NCBI GenBank assembly: GCA_003255065.1
Contig: QAOA01002045.1
Location: forward strand, 124,001 to 188,000
Length of the DNA stretch: 64,000 nt
Reading direction: 5' to 3'
From: Cercis canadensis
Taxonomy: Eukaryota > Streptophyta > Magnoliopsida > Fabales > Fabaceae
The first letter of the stretch is position 1. Every line of letters begins with the position of its first letter. The notes beneath the pieces were generated by a model that did no database searches, was not told the origin of the DNA, and worked only from the letters and a program-made list of their open reading frames with translations. Below are positions 12,301 to 24,769 of this stretch, piece by piece. A program made the position numbers and the translations under genes.

Positions 12301-13176
12301 CAGCTTGTATGCTTTTTGTTATAGCTCCCACTCAGTCTTCCCAAACCTGTACACTTCCATGACAAGCAAAAATCAATTCTCTAATGTAAGTACAAGCTAG
12401 TCACTTGCACACATAAAGCAATGCTGAGCACTCAATCCTAATTAATTACAAATTGTGCAAGAACTACTTATGTGGCCTCTATCTTGAGTTTCACAGAAAA
12501 AAGTTTAGGGAGCCACCTATCAGTACAATTGTGTAAAATTATGAATGTAAAATTTAGGTTTATGGAATACACATCACGGATTTATCTTCATACATATATT
12601 TATTATATCTATAACAAAGAAAATTGGGCATTTCTAATTTTCTTTCTTCTACTGCAGGTCATGCTTGTATGCTTTACATTATGCACCTTTATTTATGCAG
12701 CAACAGCTATTTTGGGTTATCTAATGTTTGGTTCTGGGGTTGAATCAGAGATAACTTTAAATCTTTCATCAGACAAAGTGAGCTCAAAAGTTGCAATATA
12801 CATAACGTTGGTGAATCCTATAGCAAAATTTGCACTATTTCTGACACCAATCACGGATTCTATAAAAGGAGTGCTTCCAAATCACTACAACGGTTGGATT
12901 ACACATGTAGTAGTTAGTACATCCTTGCTAATTAGCACTATTATTGTAGCCATGCTAGCTGTGCCCTTTTTTGGATATGTCATGGCACTACTTGGAGCAT
13001 TAGGCAGTATGTTGACTGCCATTGTAATTCCATACGTGTGCTACTTGAAGATCTCAGGCACTTATGGAATAATGAAAGTCGAAACGATCATCAATTGGGC
13101 CACAGTAGTAATGGGTGTTGCAGTTGCAATAGCAGGAACCTACAGCGCTCTTGTGGGGATAATCGAAGCATATTAG
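9356..13176 (+). CDS. AVT1-type vacuolar amino-acid transporter, copy B (three exons)
   Basis: Exons 9356-9518, 11778-12385 and 12658-13176 give 429 aa. All introns are GT-AG; the phases are 1 and 0, as in copies C-E. Aa_trans (PF01490)/AVT1 family: proton-coupled amino-acid antiporters of the tonoplast with about 11 membrane segments. Residues 1-55 are a hydrophilic N-tail (PLLVDENQHE, KGQASFFKTCFHGVNAISG). Then come TM1 GIGIISIPYAVALGGWLS, the LEGDNLNK-type loop (here VEGDNLNKIIPN), SYVSSTGALAS, and the conserved ending GTYSALVGIIEAY. The length matches short AVT1 members of ~420-430 aa. The start is set by homology with the other copies (tcaATGGC). Intron 1 (2.26 kb) contains an LTR-type fragment at 10487-10680 and an N inside poly-T at 9714. 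It is the most divergent intact copy. Substrate cannot be inferred. Confidence 0.9.
10487..10680 (+). mobile_element. LTR-type fragment in intron 1 of copy B
   Basis: Begins TGTTAGGAATACTCAC and contains 'ctcacattgaataag', 'ggtatataatact' and 'attggcctaagactca'. These match in order the LTR-like segment at 22150-22355. It is same-sense with the host gene. No internal region is attached, so it is a solo LTR or a fragment. Confidence 0.5.
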
Positions 13177-14833
13177 TAGTTTTGATTCTTTTCCTTTCAC
13201 CAATAATTTGTTAGCAAATTTTGATTATGCTGGAAATATGATTTAGACCATGATTTATAGAAGTATGAATAGGGAAGAATAGAAAAATATCATACTCTTT
13301 CACCGTCTAGTTTGTTGACTATAATAGTCATCATTTGAAAGACATAAGAATTTTTACTGGAAATATTCCTTATATTGTGGTTGAGAATTGGATAGAAAAT
13401 GATAGTAGCGATGAGAAGAGAAAGAAATATCTTGATGGAGTAAATCAAAACTAAAGACACTAACTGAATATTTTGTAAATATGAATTTAGATGGTGACAG
13501 TTAAATTTTATGTCAAACCTCAATTTTCGCCAATAGTGCAGTTTATTTATGTAGCATTACTCATCTTGATGAAATTGACAATTTGTTGAGCTGAAATTAG
13601 TCGGGCAATAATTCAACTAGCCTTATATCAATGGACAATTTCATGATCAAAATCAAAATCATCAGTACATTATCGTTTTGCGCTAAGGATTATATATCAT
13701 GGTTTTATAGATCATATCATCATAATCGTTTAACAAAAAAATTGTGAAGTGGTCAAGGATTTTAATTTCAGTTAGAAGGAAGGATTGGGTTGTGGACACT
13801 CCATTATTTAGATGCTAATTCCATTATTTATTTATTTATTTACTGAGAGAAAAAGGAATTTTATGATTAATTTCATTGATCCCGTCCACTTAGACTCAAA
13901 TTATTATGATGTGGGACATATCAACACTAACTCAAATCCGCTAAATATTTATACCCAATCTTCCTGTAAGAATCAAGAAAAATATATTTATCCCTCTATC
14001 ACGAAGCCTTATGAAGGTGAACAAATTTCCTCACCAAACTTCAAGGGGCTTGGATGCTAATTCCATACTGCAATACGAAAGGAGAAAGAAAGGAGGTTAG
14101 ACTAAATATGGGCCCACAAGGCCCCTTTTTTGTGCTTGAGATTTGGTAAAGGTACCATTGGGTGGGTAGTAGATGTGGAGAACTTTCTACGATAATTAGT
14201 GGCCCAAATTGAGCCAACCTAAATTGTTTGGAACTCTCCCAACTCAAGTTGAGTGGGTGCCCAATTTCACATGGAACATGCAGTTGGCTCAAGAATGACC
14301 CAATCTCAAAATGCTTTAAGAATCAGGAAAAACTCTAAGAGTAAAAAATCCTAGAGAAAATTATTGTTTAATTCAAAAAATTTGAAGAAAAAATTATTTG
14401 TTTTATATATGAAAATTTTTTTAATTTGATTCTTTTATATATGTTAATAGAATAATTACATAGTACCACCAAAATAGAATTACATATATAAACATAACCA
14501 CATACTACCGAAAAATATTTTAAATATTTCACACAATAATAAAATAACTAAATTAAAAAAATTTAATATTTAGAATCACTTAAAATTTTAAAATTAAACA
14601 ATAATTTTCTTATAATTTTATATTAAAAAAAACTTGATGTAAATGGTCTAAAAGGAGGATCGAGTCCCAAAAAAAAAAAAAGAGTTGATGCCTCTTTGGG
14701 GTGGTTTAGTTATTCCTAATATTTGGGCAATCGGCCGAATATCACCATACAGCCCATTTTGCAACCAATTTTGTTTTTAAATATTTTTATGTTTTTAAGA
14801 GGGTTGATTGTATGGAACCTTTCACCATTGGCT
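13177..14833. other. Intergenic region 3' of copy B, no gene recognised
   Basis: AT-rich sequence holding the 3' UTR of copy B and then unassigned DNA. About 14040-14300 is more GC-balanced but gives no recognisable protein. About 14330-14640 is almost pure A/T. It ends at the Copia target site TGGCT (14829-14833). Confidence 0.5.
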
Positions 14834-15242
14834 TGAAGGTTGCAGGAACAACTTTTAGAGGGGGCCGAATAGGAATTTTCAAAAATTACAACTGAAAAAT
14901 AGTTTTTAACATAGATTGCTTCAATAACTAGTTCTCTAACCTTAAGAACTAGTTCTCTGATAAACAAAAAATTAAACAGAGAAAGAGAGTTGGATAAAAC
15001 ACTTAGGAGTAGAACAAAATAAACTCAAGAAATCATGCTCAAACAACAGAACATATAAATCTCAAAAAAATAAATAACTCAGAATTAAAAGGATGAAAGG
15101 AGAGAAGAGATTTGCAAGAGATATTTATAGTGGTTTGGTAACAATGCCTACATCCACTTCTCCCAAGAGGTTGGGGTTCTACTATGATCCGAGTTTAGTT
15201 GTCCAAACTTCTCTAAGCTTTACATCTATGATTTTTGTTCTT
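14834..15242 (-). repeat. Truncated 3' LTR of the Copia element
   Basis: About 410 bp that align with 19756-20165 of the other LTR ('gaactagttctctaacctt', 'acatccacttctcccaaga'). At 15242 the LTR stops and the sequence passes directly into the RNase H coding region. A deletion removed the polypurine tract, the end of RNase H and about 730 bp of this LTR. Confidence 0.85.
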
Positions 15243-16330
15243 CCTCAGCTATTGATTGAGCTACTGCATTTTGCTTTTTGGATTGCCAAGAAACCAATAC
15301 TCCTCTAAGGAATTGACAACCTCCACTAGTGCTTTTGCGATTAAGTGAACAACCATCATAATCAAAATCAATATATGAAACTAGTTCAAAAGAACTAGTT
15401 ATGCTAAACCACATACCAACATTTACAGTATTAATCAGATATCTAAGTATCATTTGAACAACAGTCAAGTGTGATTCTTTAGGACAAACTTGAAATCTAG
15501 CACAAACACATACAGAGAATAAGATATCATGCCTACTTGCTATCAAATATAAAATAGATCCAATCATCCCTCTATACATTTTCTCACAAACTAGTTTACC
15601 TTTTCCATCCAAAACTAGTTTTGTGGTTGGACTTATAGGAGTTGAAATACCTTTTGCATTATCCATGCCAAACCTTTTGAGCAGCTCTCGAGTATATTTG
15701 GATTGATTGATGAAAATACCATCAGTAGATTGCTTCACTTATAGACCAAGGAAGAAATTAAGCTCTCCCATCATGCTCATCTTAAATTCACTTTTCATTA
15801 GCTTCTCAAAATCTTTACATAGCACATCATTAGTAGAACCAAAAATTATATCTTCAACATAAATCTGTATAATGATAATATGATGAGAAATATTTTTGTT
15901 GAACAAGAAACTCACTAAGTTTATCATACCAAGCTCTTGGAGCTTGTTTAAGACCATAGAGAACCTTAGAAAGCTTAAATACATGATTGAAAAAATCTAA
16001 ATTTTCAAAACTAGGGGCTGCTTGACATAAACTTCTTCATTAATGAAATCATTCAAAAATGCACTTTTCACATCCATTTGAGAAATTTTAAAGTTCTTGA
16101 AACAAGCAAATGCAAGAAACATTCTTATTGCTTCTAATCTAGCTATATGAGCAAAAGTTTCCTCAAAATCAATACCTTCTTGCTGATTGAAACCTTGTGC
16201 TACTAGTCGTGCTTTGTTTCTTACAATCTTGCCATCATCATCTAGTTTATTCCTAAACACCCATTTTGTACCAGTAATAGAATGACCCTTTGGATGGGGA
16301 ACTAGATCCTAGACTTTGTTTCTGACAAAT
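15226..16330 (-). pseudogene. Copia reverse transcriptase and RNase H region
   Basis: The reading runs down the minus strand. At 16260-15997 is the RT start ([20 protein letters not shown], then MDVKSAFLN). At 15984-15739 is the RT centre with YVEDIIFGS, where the usual YVDD has changed to YVED, followed by a stop. At 15738-15226 is the connection/RNase H part (KYTRELLKRFGM, then SLNRKSTSG and SWQSKKQNAVA), cut off where the LTR remnant begins. An altered catalytic motif, in-frame stops and missing C-terminus mean no active polymerase. Confidence 0.85.
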
Positions 16331-17930
16331 TGGTTTAGTTCTTCTTGCATAGCCATGATCCAAGCCTTATCTTTTAATGCTTCATTGATGTTTGAAGGCT
16401 CAACAAATGAGAGAAATGCTAGAATGACATGCTTGTCCCTAAGTAAAGCTCTAGTGTTGATTCCTCTATTTAAATCACCAATAACTTTTTCAACTGGATG
16501 ATTTTTAGAGGTTTTGGTTTCTCTTAGAAGTAAATCTCTTGCATTTTGCTGTGGAGTTTCTTCTTGAAGTGGTTCTCATAGAACTGGTTCTGATACAAGC
16601 TCCCTGCTGCTTTCTGCTCTAATAGGAATTCTGAGATTATCCTGCAATAATTCTGGTTCTTTAAGAGTATTTGTGCTCAAGAGGGGATTAGACTCATCAA
16701 AGACAACATGCATAGATTCTTCAACAATCAAAGTTCTTTTGTTGAACACCCTATATGCTTTGCTAGACAAAGAATAACCAAAAAATATGCCCTCATCTAA
16801 TTTGGAATCAAACTTCCTTAGATAGTCTTTTTCATTATTCAGTACAAAACATTTACATCCAAATGCATGAAAGTAGCTTGCGTTGGGTTTTCTCCTTTTC
16901 CATAGCTCATATGAGATTTTCTTTAAAAATAGTTTTATCAAGCACCTATTCAAAATATAACATGTTGTGTTTACAGCTTCAGCCTAAAAGTATTTTGTCA
17001 AGTCATTTTCACATAACATTGTTCTGCCCATCTCAACTAGAGTCATATTCTTCCTCTCAACAACACTATTTTGTTAAGGGTTATAAGATAAGAGAAATTA
17101 TGGTGGATTCCTGAATTTTCACAATTTTTTTTTGAAATACTTGTTTTCAAACACTCTACCATGATTACTCCTAATTGAGGAGATTGAAAAACCTTTTTCA
17201 TTTTGGACCTCTTTGCTAAATTTTTCAAAAATAGCAAAAGTTTCATCTTTATGAGCTAAATAGGAAACTCAAGTAAACCTTGAATAATCATCTACAATGA
17301 CTAAACCATATTTCTTGCCATTTAAACTTAATCTGGGAGCCGGTCCAAATAAATTCATATGTAGTAGTTAAAATGACTTAGAAGTTAACAAGTCTTTCTT
17401 AGATTTGAAAGAGGATTTGATTTGTTTATCCTGTTGACATGTAGTACAAATCTTATCATTTTTGAAAACTAGTTTAAGTAAACCCAAAACTAGTTCTTTC
17501 TGTGAAAGCTTGACAATCAGTTTCAAATTAGCATGGTCAAGTCTCCTATGCCACAACCAAGAACAACTACTTTAGGAAGCAAAATAGGTTTCATTTTTGA
17601 AATCCAAGGATTCTTTGGACACAATATACATATTAGAGCTTCTTTGACCAACAAAGAGAATACCATCAGAATTTCTATCATGAATGATGCAATGAGAAGC
17701 TTCAAATATGATCCTATGACCTCTATCACACAATTGATTGATGCTTGACAAATTGTATATTAAGTCTTTCACAAAATACACATTGTTAATGAAAAAAGGA
17801 GTTATGATGATTTTACATATACTTACTATTCTACCTCTGCTGTTATCAGCAAAAGTAACTGCTCCAAAGTCCTCCATGTCAATGGAAACGAACTTTGAGT
17901 AGTCTACTGTCATGTGCTTAGAGCAGCCAC
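16330..17930 (-). pseudogene. Copia protease/pre-integrase/integrase region
   Basis: At about 17913-17572 is a protease-to-GAG-pre-integrase segment (VTFADNSRGRI, LIYNLSSINQLCDRG). At 17556-17368 is MWHRRLDHANLKLI...ICTTCQQDKQ, the HHCC zinc-binding region. At about 17250-17000 are integrase core pieces broken by stops. At 16953-16576 is the integrase C-terminal part (FHAFGCKCFVLN, KAYRVFNKRT). Several frameshifts. Confidence 0.8.
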
Positions 17931-18213
17931 TATTAAGATATTAATAGTCAGTTTTGGCTTGATAATATACCTGCAAGAAAATTAGATAGATTTAGGTAAC
18001 TAAACCTTTTTTGGGTCTTTTCAAGTTAGCAATAGTTGTGCATTTTGGCACCCATATCATTTTTCTAGTAGCACAAAGTTTTTTTTTTTTTTTTTAGGAA
18101 TAGACATTTAGAAAATGTCCTGAATATCAACAGTAAAATCAAGTTCCCTTAGAGAAAGAGTGTGAGGAAATTGCTTTGACAAATGAATTTTTAAAATTCT
18201 TTGAAGGATTAGG

Positions 18214-19360
18214 TTAAGAATAACCTAAACTAGTTTTGTATTGATCTATCCTCTGTCTCCCTAGCAAAGAATTTAGATTATCCTTGTCTTTAACAAACTT
18301 AGCTAGATCTTTGGATAATTCATCAAATTTTCCTTTCAACTTGTCATTTTCATCCATGACAGAGGTAGTGAAACAATTTTCTTTTTCAACAATATCATTC
18401 TGATGCTGAAGCATTTTAAATTTATCAGATAAAATAGAATTATCTTTCTTAAGTCCTTCTATCACATTAATATGATCTTTTATGATTTTCTTGAGGGCAA
18501 TAATTTTTGCAAGTATTTTCTCAGAATCAAAAGACAAATCATCAAAAGCATGACTTATTTCATCATAACTAGGAAGTAGTTCAAGATCTAGATCACTTAC
18601 CTCACGTTTTTCACCACTCCCTTCACTAGTAGCCATCAAGCAGAAGTTGACAATGTTTTCCTCATCAGAATCTTCACTATCAGAGGTTGAATCTTCATCA
18701 CTCTAGGTAGCTATCATTGCCTTCTTTTTGCCCTTTTTAAATAACTTTTTCTTCTTGAGATTTGGACATTTAGATTTGATGTGACCTGATTTTTTGCATT
18801 CATAGCAAATGATAGGTTCCTTGTGATTTTCTCCTTTTGTGAAATTTTTGGTTTTTTTTTTTTATTGAAATATTTTCTTCTCTTTTCTCTTCTTGATTAG
18901 ATCAAGAACTCTTATAGTAACTAGTGCTACATCATCTTCACTAGAAACTAGTTCTTCTTGAGTACTAGTTTTTGGAGCAGTGGAAGTAAGAGCCAAACTC
19001 TTCTTTATTTTATTTTTTTTGTTATGGCCTTCTTTTGAAAGAGTAACATCTTATGTGACTCCAAAGTGCCTCTGAGTTGATCAACAATGAGTTCATGAGT
19101 TTCAACATACTGGAGGAGTACAATTACTTTAGATTCCTATTTTTCAGATAAACATCTTAAAAGCTTCTTGACTCTGAGTGTATTCTCTTCCAAGGCCTTT
19201 GAGACTATTGATGATGCTTGTAAACTGAGCAAATAAGGATTCTAGAGGTTCATCTTGAGACATATGAAACATTTCATACTTAGTAGAGTAAATGTCAATT
19301 TTAGCCACTTTGACATGACTTGTTCCTTCATGAATGACAGTAAGTCTATCCCACATTTCC
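18214..19360 (-). pseudogene. Copia gag region with zinc knuckle
   Basis: 19356-19144 encodes MWDRLTVIHEGTSHVK, a UBN2/gag motif. About 18815-18770 encodes a CYECKKSGHIKSKC-type CCHC zinc knuckle (CX2CX4HX4C). 18639-18214 encodes an acidic, coiled-coil-like linker. Frames are interrupted by stops. Confidence 0.8.
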
Positions 19361-19755
19361 TTTACAGTATTGCAAGAAGCAATGTTCTCATATTATTTTA
19401 CAGATACAGCACACACAATATTGTACATGGCTTTAGAATTGAGAGTGAATCTGAGCTTATCTTCAACAGAGAATTCATGTTCTTCTTTTGGAACAACAAC
19501 TTCATTCATAATTTTAGTGGGTGGTATAAGACCATTTCTGACAATCTGCCAAACTTAATAATAAATTGACTCAAGATACATCTTCATGCGATGCTTCCAG
19601 TGAGGATAATTTTTTCCATTGAAGAATTGTGGTTTGTGAGATGAATGAGATTTATTTTGGTTGTTCGTGGTACTTGCAACTTAGTGAACTAGATCTTTAG
19701 CTCTTGGTTAGTTAAACCAACAAAGAAAGAATGAGCACAAAGCTTTGGTACTAAT

Positions 19756-20895
19756 TGAAGGTTGTAGGAACTACTCCTAGAGGGGATGAATATGAGTTTT
19801 CAAAAATTACAACTGCAAAATAGTTCTAACACAGATTGCTTCAACAACATATCTCTTCAAGAACTAGTTCTCTAACCTTAAGAACTAGTTCTCTGATAAA
19901 CAAAAAATTAAACAGAGAGATGTATAAAACACTTAAGAGTAGAACATAATAAACTCAAGAAATCATGCTCAAACAGAAGAACATATAAATCTCAGAAAAG
20001 CAAATAACTCATAATTAAAAGGATGAAATGAGAGAAGAGACTTGCAAGAGATTTTTGTTATGGTTCGCCAACAATGTCTACATCCACTTCTCCCAAGAGC
20101 TTGGGTTTCCACTATGATCCTAGTTTAGTTGTCCAAGCTTCTTTAAGCTTTACATCCATAATTTTTGTTCTTCAAGTTAACCAAGAACTCACACTCTCTA
20201 GCAAACTCACTAGAGATCACTCTCTCAGATTTCTCCTATAGGAGAAATCTGGATACAAAATCCTATTTCTTATAAATGTAGCCCTATTAAAAACAACTCT
20301 CTCAACAGAAGAATTTGAAGTTTTAGTTCCTAATATGAAGAAAGAAGAGAGAAAAGTTGCAGAGTAAGCTCTCTTTGAAAACTTTCTATTCCTCTCAATT
20401 TCGTATGTTCTCTCTCACTCTTTTGAAGCCTTGGGTCTCTCTCACTTGATAAAGGCAAGGAAGAGCACATGAAATACCATTGGGAAACCACCTTTTGCAT
20501 TGGACAACTGTCACACCAAGCACCAAGCAAAATCCATTCACTTAACCTTTTGTCTTTTAGTGAGAAATATCAATTGAAATTTCCCTTAAATTGTGGATCT
20601 TGCAACGACACCCTCAAGAGGAAATTTTCTCTTCTTGCTGAGGTAATTTCCTGATGTGACTAGATGGGACTTGAGTCTTCGATGGATCTTGTCCACATAA
20701 GCAATCTTGAACCTTCAACTTCTGGAAGAACAATGGCTCTTTTCCCAGAACTAGTTCTTAGATATAAAGAGAACTAATTCTTAAGGCTTCTTGCTAACAT
20801 GTTCTAAATAAGAACTTAGACAAAGAACACAAGGTTAGTAGTAACAGAGACATTTCTTATCTTCAAAACAGGAATAGAGAATTATAGGGCCAACA
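19756..20895 (-). repeat. 5' LTR of the Copia element (about 1.14 kb)
   Basis: Read on the minus strand it starts TGTTGGCCCTATAA and ends CAACCTTCA. Immediately inside, at about 19742-19755, is a mutated primer-binding site (minus strand 'ttagtaccaaagc', compare 'ttggtatcagagc' for initiator Met tRNA). Confidence 0.85.
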
Positions 20896-22147
20896 TGACT
20901 GAGATGATTAAAATATATTTCTAATATATTTAGATTGTTTTTCTTAGATTTAATTGTAATTTTAGTTCTTTATATTCATAAAAATAAATAATTTTGTCTC
21001 TATTTTTTAAAAGATGAATAATTTAGTTCCTTTAGTTTTATAGAATGTACAAATTTGGTTCATTTGTTAGTGTATTGTTTGAAATCTTACAAAAAGATGT
21101 TGATGTGATATTAAAAATTAATATTTTAATCCAAATCAGCTAAATACTTATTTTGAGAGAAATGCAAGGAGAAAATGGACAATACATAATCAAGAGAGCT
21201 AATCAAGTGAGACAAAATAATCTTCTCAAAAGGAACAACAATACAGTAAGTAGCCATCATGTTAGCCTTACAATAGATTTTTTCTTTTGGTACTTTTATT
21301 GACTAAGATTTTGGATTTGAACACAAAATTCATAAACTTTGAGAAAAACTTCTATAGCACTCAAGTATAGATTGTTTGGTTAGACCTACAATAGATGAAT
21401 ACAATCATGTCAAGATAACTAAATCATNCTAAGATTTTGGATTCGAACACAAAATTCATAAACTTTGAGAAAAACTTCTATAGCACTCAAGTATAGATTG
21501 TTTGGTTAGACCTACAATAGATGAATACAATCATGTCAAGATAACTAAATCATTGTAGATATTTATATTCTTAAAAAAAAATCATAACCGGGTAATGAAG
21601 ATTCAGTACTAACCCACATCACAAAATCCATTGCAAGCGTTATGGTTTAGCGTCTTTCCACGCACCACCATAGACAACCATTTTGTGAATAAAGGAAATT
21701 AAAATTGTAATTAAATATTTTTTTTTAGCCATTCCAATCACATATGGATGACTAAACTCCCCTAGATTGATTTTAAGCTACACAACACAAATAGCTTTTT
21801 TTTTTTTTTTTTTCATAATCTCATTACATTTGATTTCAACACAAAATAGATGATACAACTTATCTCTGTTGTGTGTTGTAAGACCAAAAACAATATCTGC
21901 TTGTACATCCATTCCACTGCTCATTTCAAGCTATTAAATAATAGAATGTTTTGCTTTAGGGAGGCTAACAAACTTCTTGGTTGAGAAGCCTTGAAAAGAT
22001 TGAAATTGAAAAACAATATACGCAAACCTTCAAACACAATAATAAAATCTCGAGATGCAATTCACTTGTCAAAAAATACCAAACAAAGTTATGCAGATGA
22101 ATATTTCTGCCTAACCTTAAAACGCATAATCCAGGACTTGTCACCAA
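20896..22147. repeat. Intergenic region with dispersed repeats and a doubled segment at an N
   Basis: About 20930-21145 is the second copy of the dispersed repeat seen at 7700-7925. 21303-21427 and 21429-21553 are the same 125 bp on either side of the N at 21428, differing at one base: an unmerged overlap. The rest is AT-rich with no ORF recognised. Confidence 0.6.
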
Positions 22148-22149
22148 TT

Positions 22150-23560
22150 CACTATTAGGAATATTCACATGTCAGTAGTGTGTGTGCCATAATGTGAAAT
22201 ATGGAAGTCCACATTGGGTAGAAAGAGAAAGGAGTGTGGTATACAATACTCGGATTGGCTCAAGACTATGAGCTTGAGCTTTTGGGTCAAGTTGATGCTT
22301 ATCCAAGTATGTTATGCTGCATGCGCTTATAGGCTCACACAACATATTTTCCTCCACAACTGGTATCAAAGTCTACAATCAATTTCGTAAGATGTGGCTT
22401 CATATTCTTGTGGTGCGGAAGGAACAGGAATGGACTAGTATGGACTAAGAGTAGAGCTGGGTTCATGGGCTGAGCCCGGTGGGCCAGCCCGTTGGGGCCC
22501 GATAAAATGGTGGGCTGGGTTTCCTAAATGGTGGCCCGTTTAAAACCGGGCCAATTTGGCCCGGCCCGATTTGGCCCGTGGCCCGATCGGGTTCATGCCG
22601 GGTTGGCCCGGTTGGCCCGATTTTTTTTTTTTTTTTTCCAACTTTCAATTGTCCTCATTCTAAAATCTAAATGCAATCTCTAACTCAAAAATCAGAATTT
22701 CATCTCTCACATTCCACTCTCCCCAAATTTGACTATCTTTCTATACGGTTCTACTTCTACAGTTCTACCCCTCTCCGCCTCCTTCTCCTCAGTCCTCACT
22801 GTCGCCTCTCCTTCTCCAGCACTAGCCAACACTTCTCATCTTTTTCTCCCATGCTCAATATTAGATGAAGTACTTTGAAGTTTGTTGTTGTTAGCACAAA
22901 GTAAAGTTGATGGGTATTGTTTCTTCAATGTNGACTATGAGCTTGAGCTTTTGGGTCAAGTTGATGCTTATCCAAGTATGTTATGCTGCATGCGCTTATA
23001 GGCTCACACAACATATTTTCCTTCACAACTGGTATCAAAGTCTACAATCAATTTTCGTAAGATGTGGCTTCATATTCTTGTGGTGCGGAAGGAACAGGAA
23101 TGGACTAGTATGGACTAAGAGTGCAAATGGGTTTGGAAGATGTGGCTTCGTGATCTTGTGGATCGGAAGGAGCAGGAATTGACCATTGTGGAATAAAAGT
23201 GTAGATGGGTCTCCAAAGTTGTTTTGGCATGCATATGTGGGATGGGCTTCTATGGGAGATAGGATAACTAACGGGCTTCATCCTCATGTGTTTTAAGGTG
23301 TGGAGTGGGTTTCCATGAAAGGAGAGTATTAGATAGGCTTCTTAGTTGGTGGTAATCCCGTGAATGATGGTAGATGAGGAGAGCGGAGATGGGCCTCCTC
23401 TAAGTGAAGCATGTGATGGGCCTCCAATTAAGGGGAAGAATGTGGATCCTCAGATGTGAGGTAAGTGTGTGTGTGTGTGTGGGGAAGAATGTGGATACTC
23501 ACATGTGAGGTAAGTGTGTGTGTGTGTGTTCCTTACTATCTTGGTTGTAGCTATTATTCT
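22150..23560 (+). mobile_element. Small non-coding LTR-type element (TRIM-like), shown in two overlapping haplotype pieces
   Basis: 22150-22355 is LTR-like ('attaggaatattcacatg', 'tccacattgggtag', 'gtggtatacaatact'). It is followed at 22361-22373 by TGGTATCAAAGTC, a primer-binding site of the initiator-Met type. The interior is non-coding and repeats short 'gatgggcctcc' and 'atgggcttc' motifs. At about 23490-23520 the LTR-start motif 'atactcacatgtgaggtaag' recurs, next to (GT)n tracts. The stretch 22265-22451 is repeated at 22933-23121 after the N at 22932. No gag or pol is present. Confidence 0.5.
22452..22931 (+). mobile_element. 5' part of a hAT-type transposon, cut off by an assembly N
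   Basis: Begins TAGAGCTGGGTTCATGGGC and continues with many 'ggcccg' motifs in both orientations, typical of Ac-like hAT subterminal repeats. The 8 bp just before it, ACTAAGAG (22444-22451), also appears uninterrupted in the alternative copy at 23114-23121, where no transposon follows. The element is truncated by the N at 22932; its transposase is not visible. Confidence 0.65.
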
Positions 23561-24769
23561 ATAATTACTCTTATAGATACAAATTTCCTACATTATCTCT
23601 TTTTCATCTTTCAAACTAATAACTTGAAGTCTTTTTTTTAATGTCTTTTGCCAATATATAAATAGTGATTGCATTTGATTGGGAGTGAGGAGACCAACCT
23701 TATGACTGGGAGCATGCTCTACTGAGTATGGGTATTCATGGGCTGGGTTGGTTTGAGTTTAGACTTAACCCAAACCTAATCCAAGATTTTTTTTACACTC
23801 TACAACCAAAACTAATCCAAACCACAAGACTTATGATCTGATCAAACCAAACCATGAAAAGTTGGATTGGTTTATCAGTTTGAGATAAAGTTATGTAAAA
23901 ATTCTCAAAATAAGAGTATTACAAAAAATTAAATAGCAAAAACAAATATGGATTTCACTACAAGAAAAAAATGGATTTTCTCATGGAACAAAACTCCGTT
24001 AGAGACTCACACCATTTCTTATGGCTCATGACTGTTAGGCGTTTCTCACGAACTTTCTCACAGAATAAATTGTTCATGAGAAAAATCCGTGAGAAAATCT
24101 ATGCGAAAAAGCATCCCAACCATCATGACTAATGTGTTTACTGTTCTCATGGACTCAGTCTGTAAGAAAATTCAAATTTTCTTGCGACCTTCCTCACTTT
24201 GAACTTCAGATTTCCCTCTCCTCACCTCGCTTTCTCTCCTCACTTTCTCGTTTTCCAGCCCTCAAAGCATCTTTCTAGCAGCGTCAAGCAATTCCAGGGA
24301 CTTATATTTGCTAAGGAGTAGAGGTAGGCATATTTCTACAAATTTGAATTTTATTTTTGTACCGATTTCTACACATTAGATGTTTCACTTCTGTTTTTAA
24401 TTTTTTGGACAAATGTTCTTAAGGCTTTTGTTGTATGAGTTTTGAAGAATAATGTAGCTATTTTTTTTGGGATGTTGTAGAATTTATTAGAATTGATTTT
24501 GATTACTATTGGCTTAATTGATTGATGAGGATTTAATTATGATTTCTGTTGGCTTAATTTCTGTTGAATTGTTGGGCTTTTAATTTGGCTTAATTTATAT
24601 TCAATTGTTGGCTATTTAATTTGGTTGAATTTCTAATTTATGTTGGCTTAATTTCTATCGTATTGTTGTGTATTTAATTTGGCTTAATTTATGTTGAATT
24701 GTTGGGTATTTAGTTTGGCTTAATTTTTATGGGTATTTAATTTAGTTTAGGGATAAGCATTTAGGGGAA

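Larger units (their letters stand above)
14834..20895 (-). mobile_element. Copia (Ty1) LTR retrotransposon, decayed, minus strand
   Basis: Bounded by LTRs that start TG and end CA when read on the minus strand: the 5' LTR is at high coordinates (TGTTGGCCCTATAA... at 20895), the 3' LTR remnant at low coordinates. The flanks TGGCT (14829-14833) and TGACT (20896-20900) look like a diverged 5-bp target duplication. The internal order gag, protease/integrase, RT, RNase H is the Copia order. Coding frames are broken by many stops and frameshifts, so the element is dead. An A/T-rich 'actagttc' motif recurs throughout. Confidence 0.9.

Noticed and set aside
22463..22648. Pro/Gly-rich minus-strand ORF
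   Set aside because: It is the hAT subterminal 'ggcccg' repeats read in frame; no gene.
23457..23530. CRISPR-like repeated blocks
   Set aside because: They are (GT)n microsatellites with short flanking repeats in a plant retroelement; there are no spacers.
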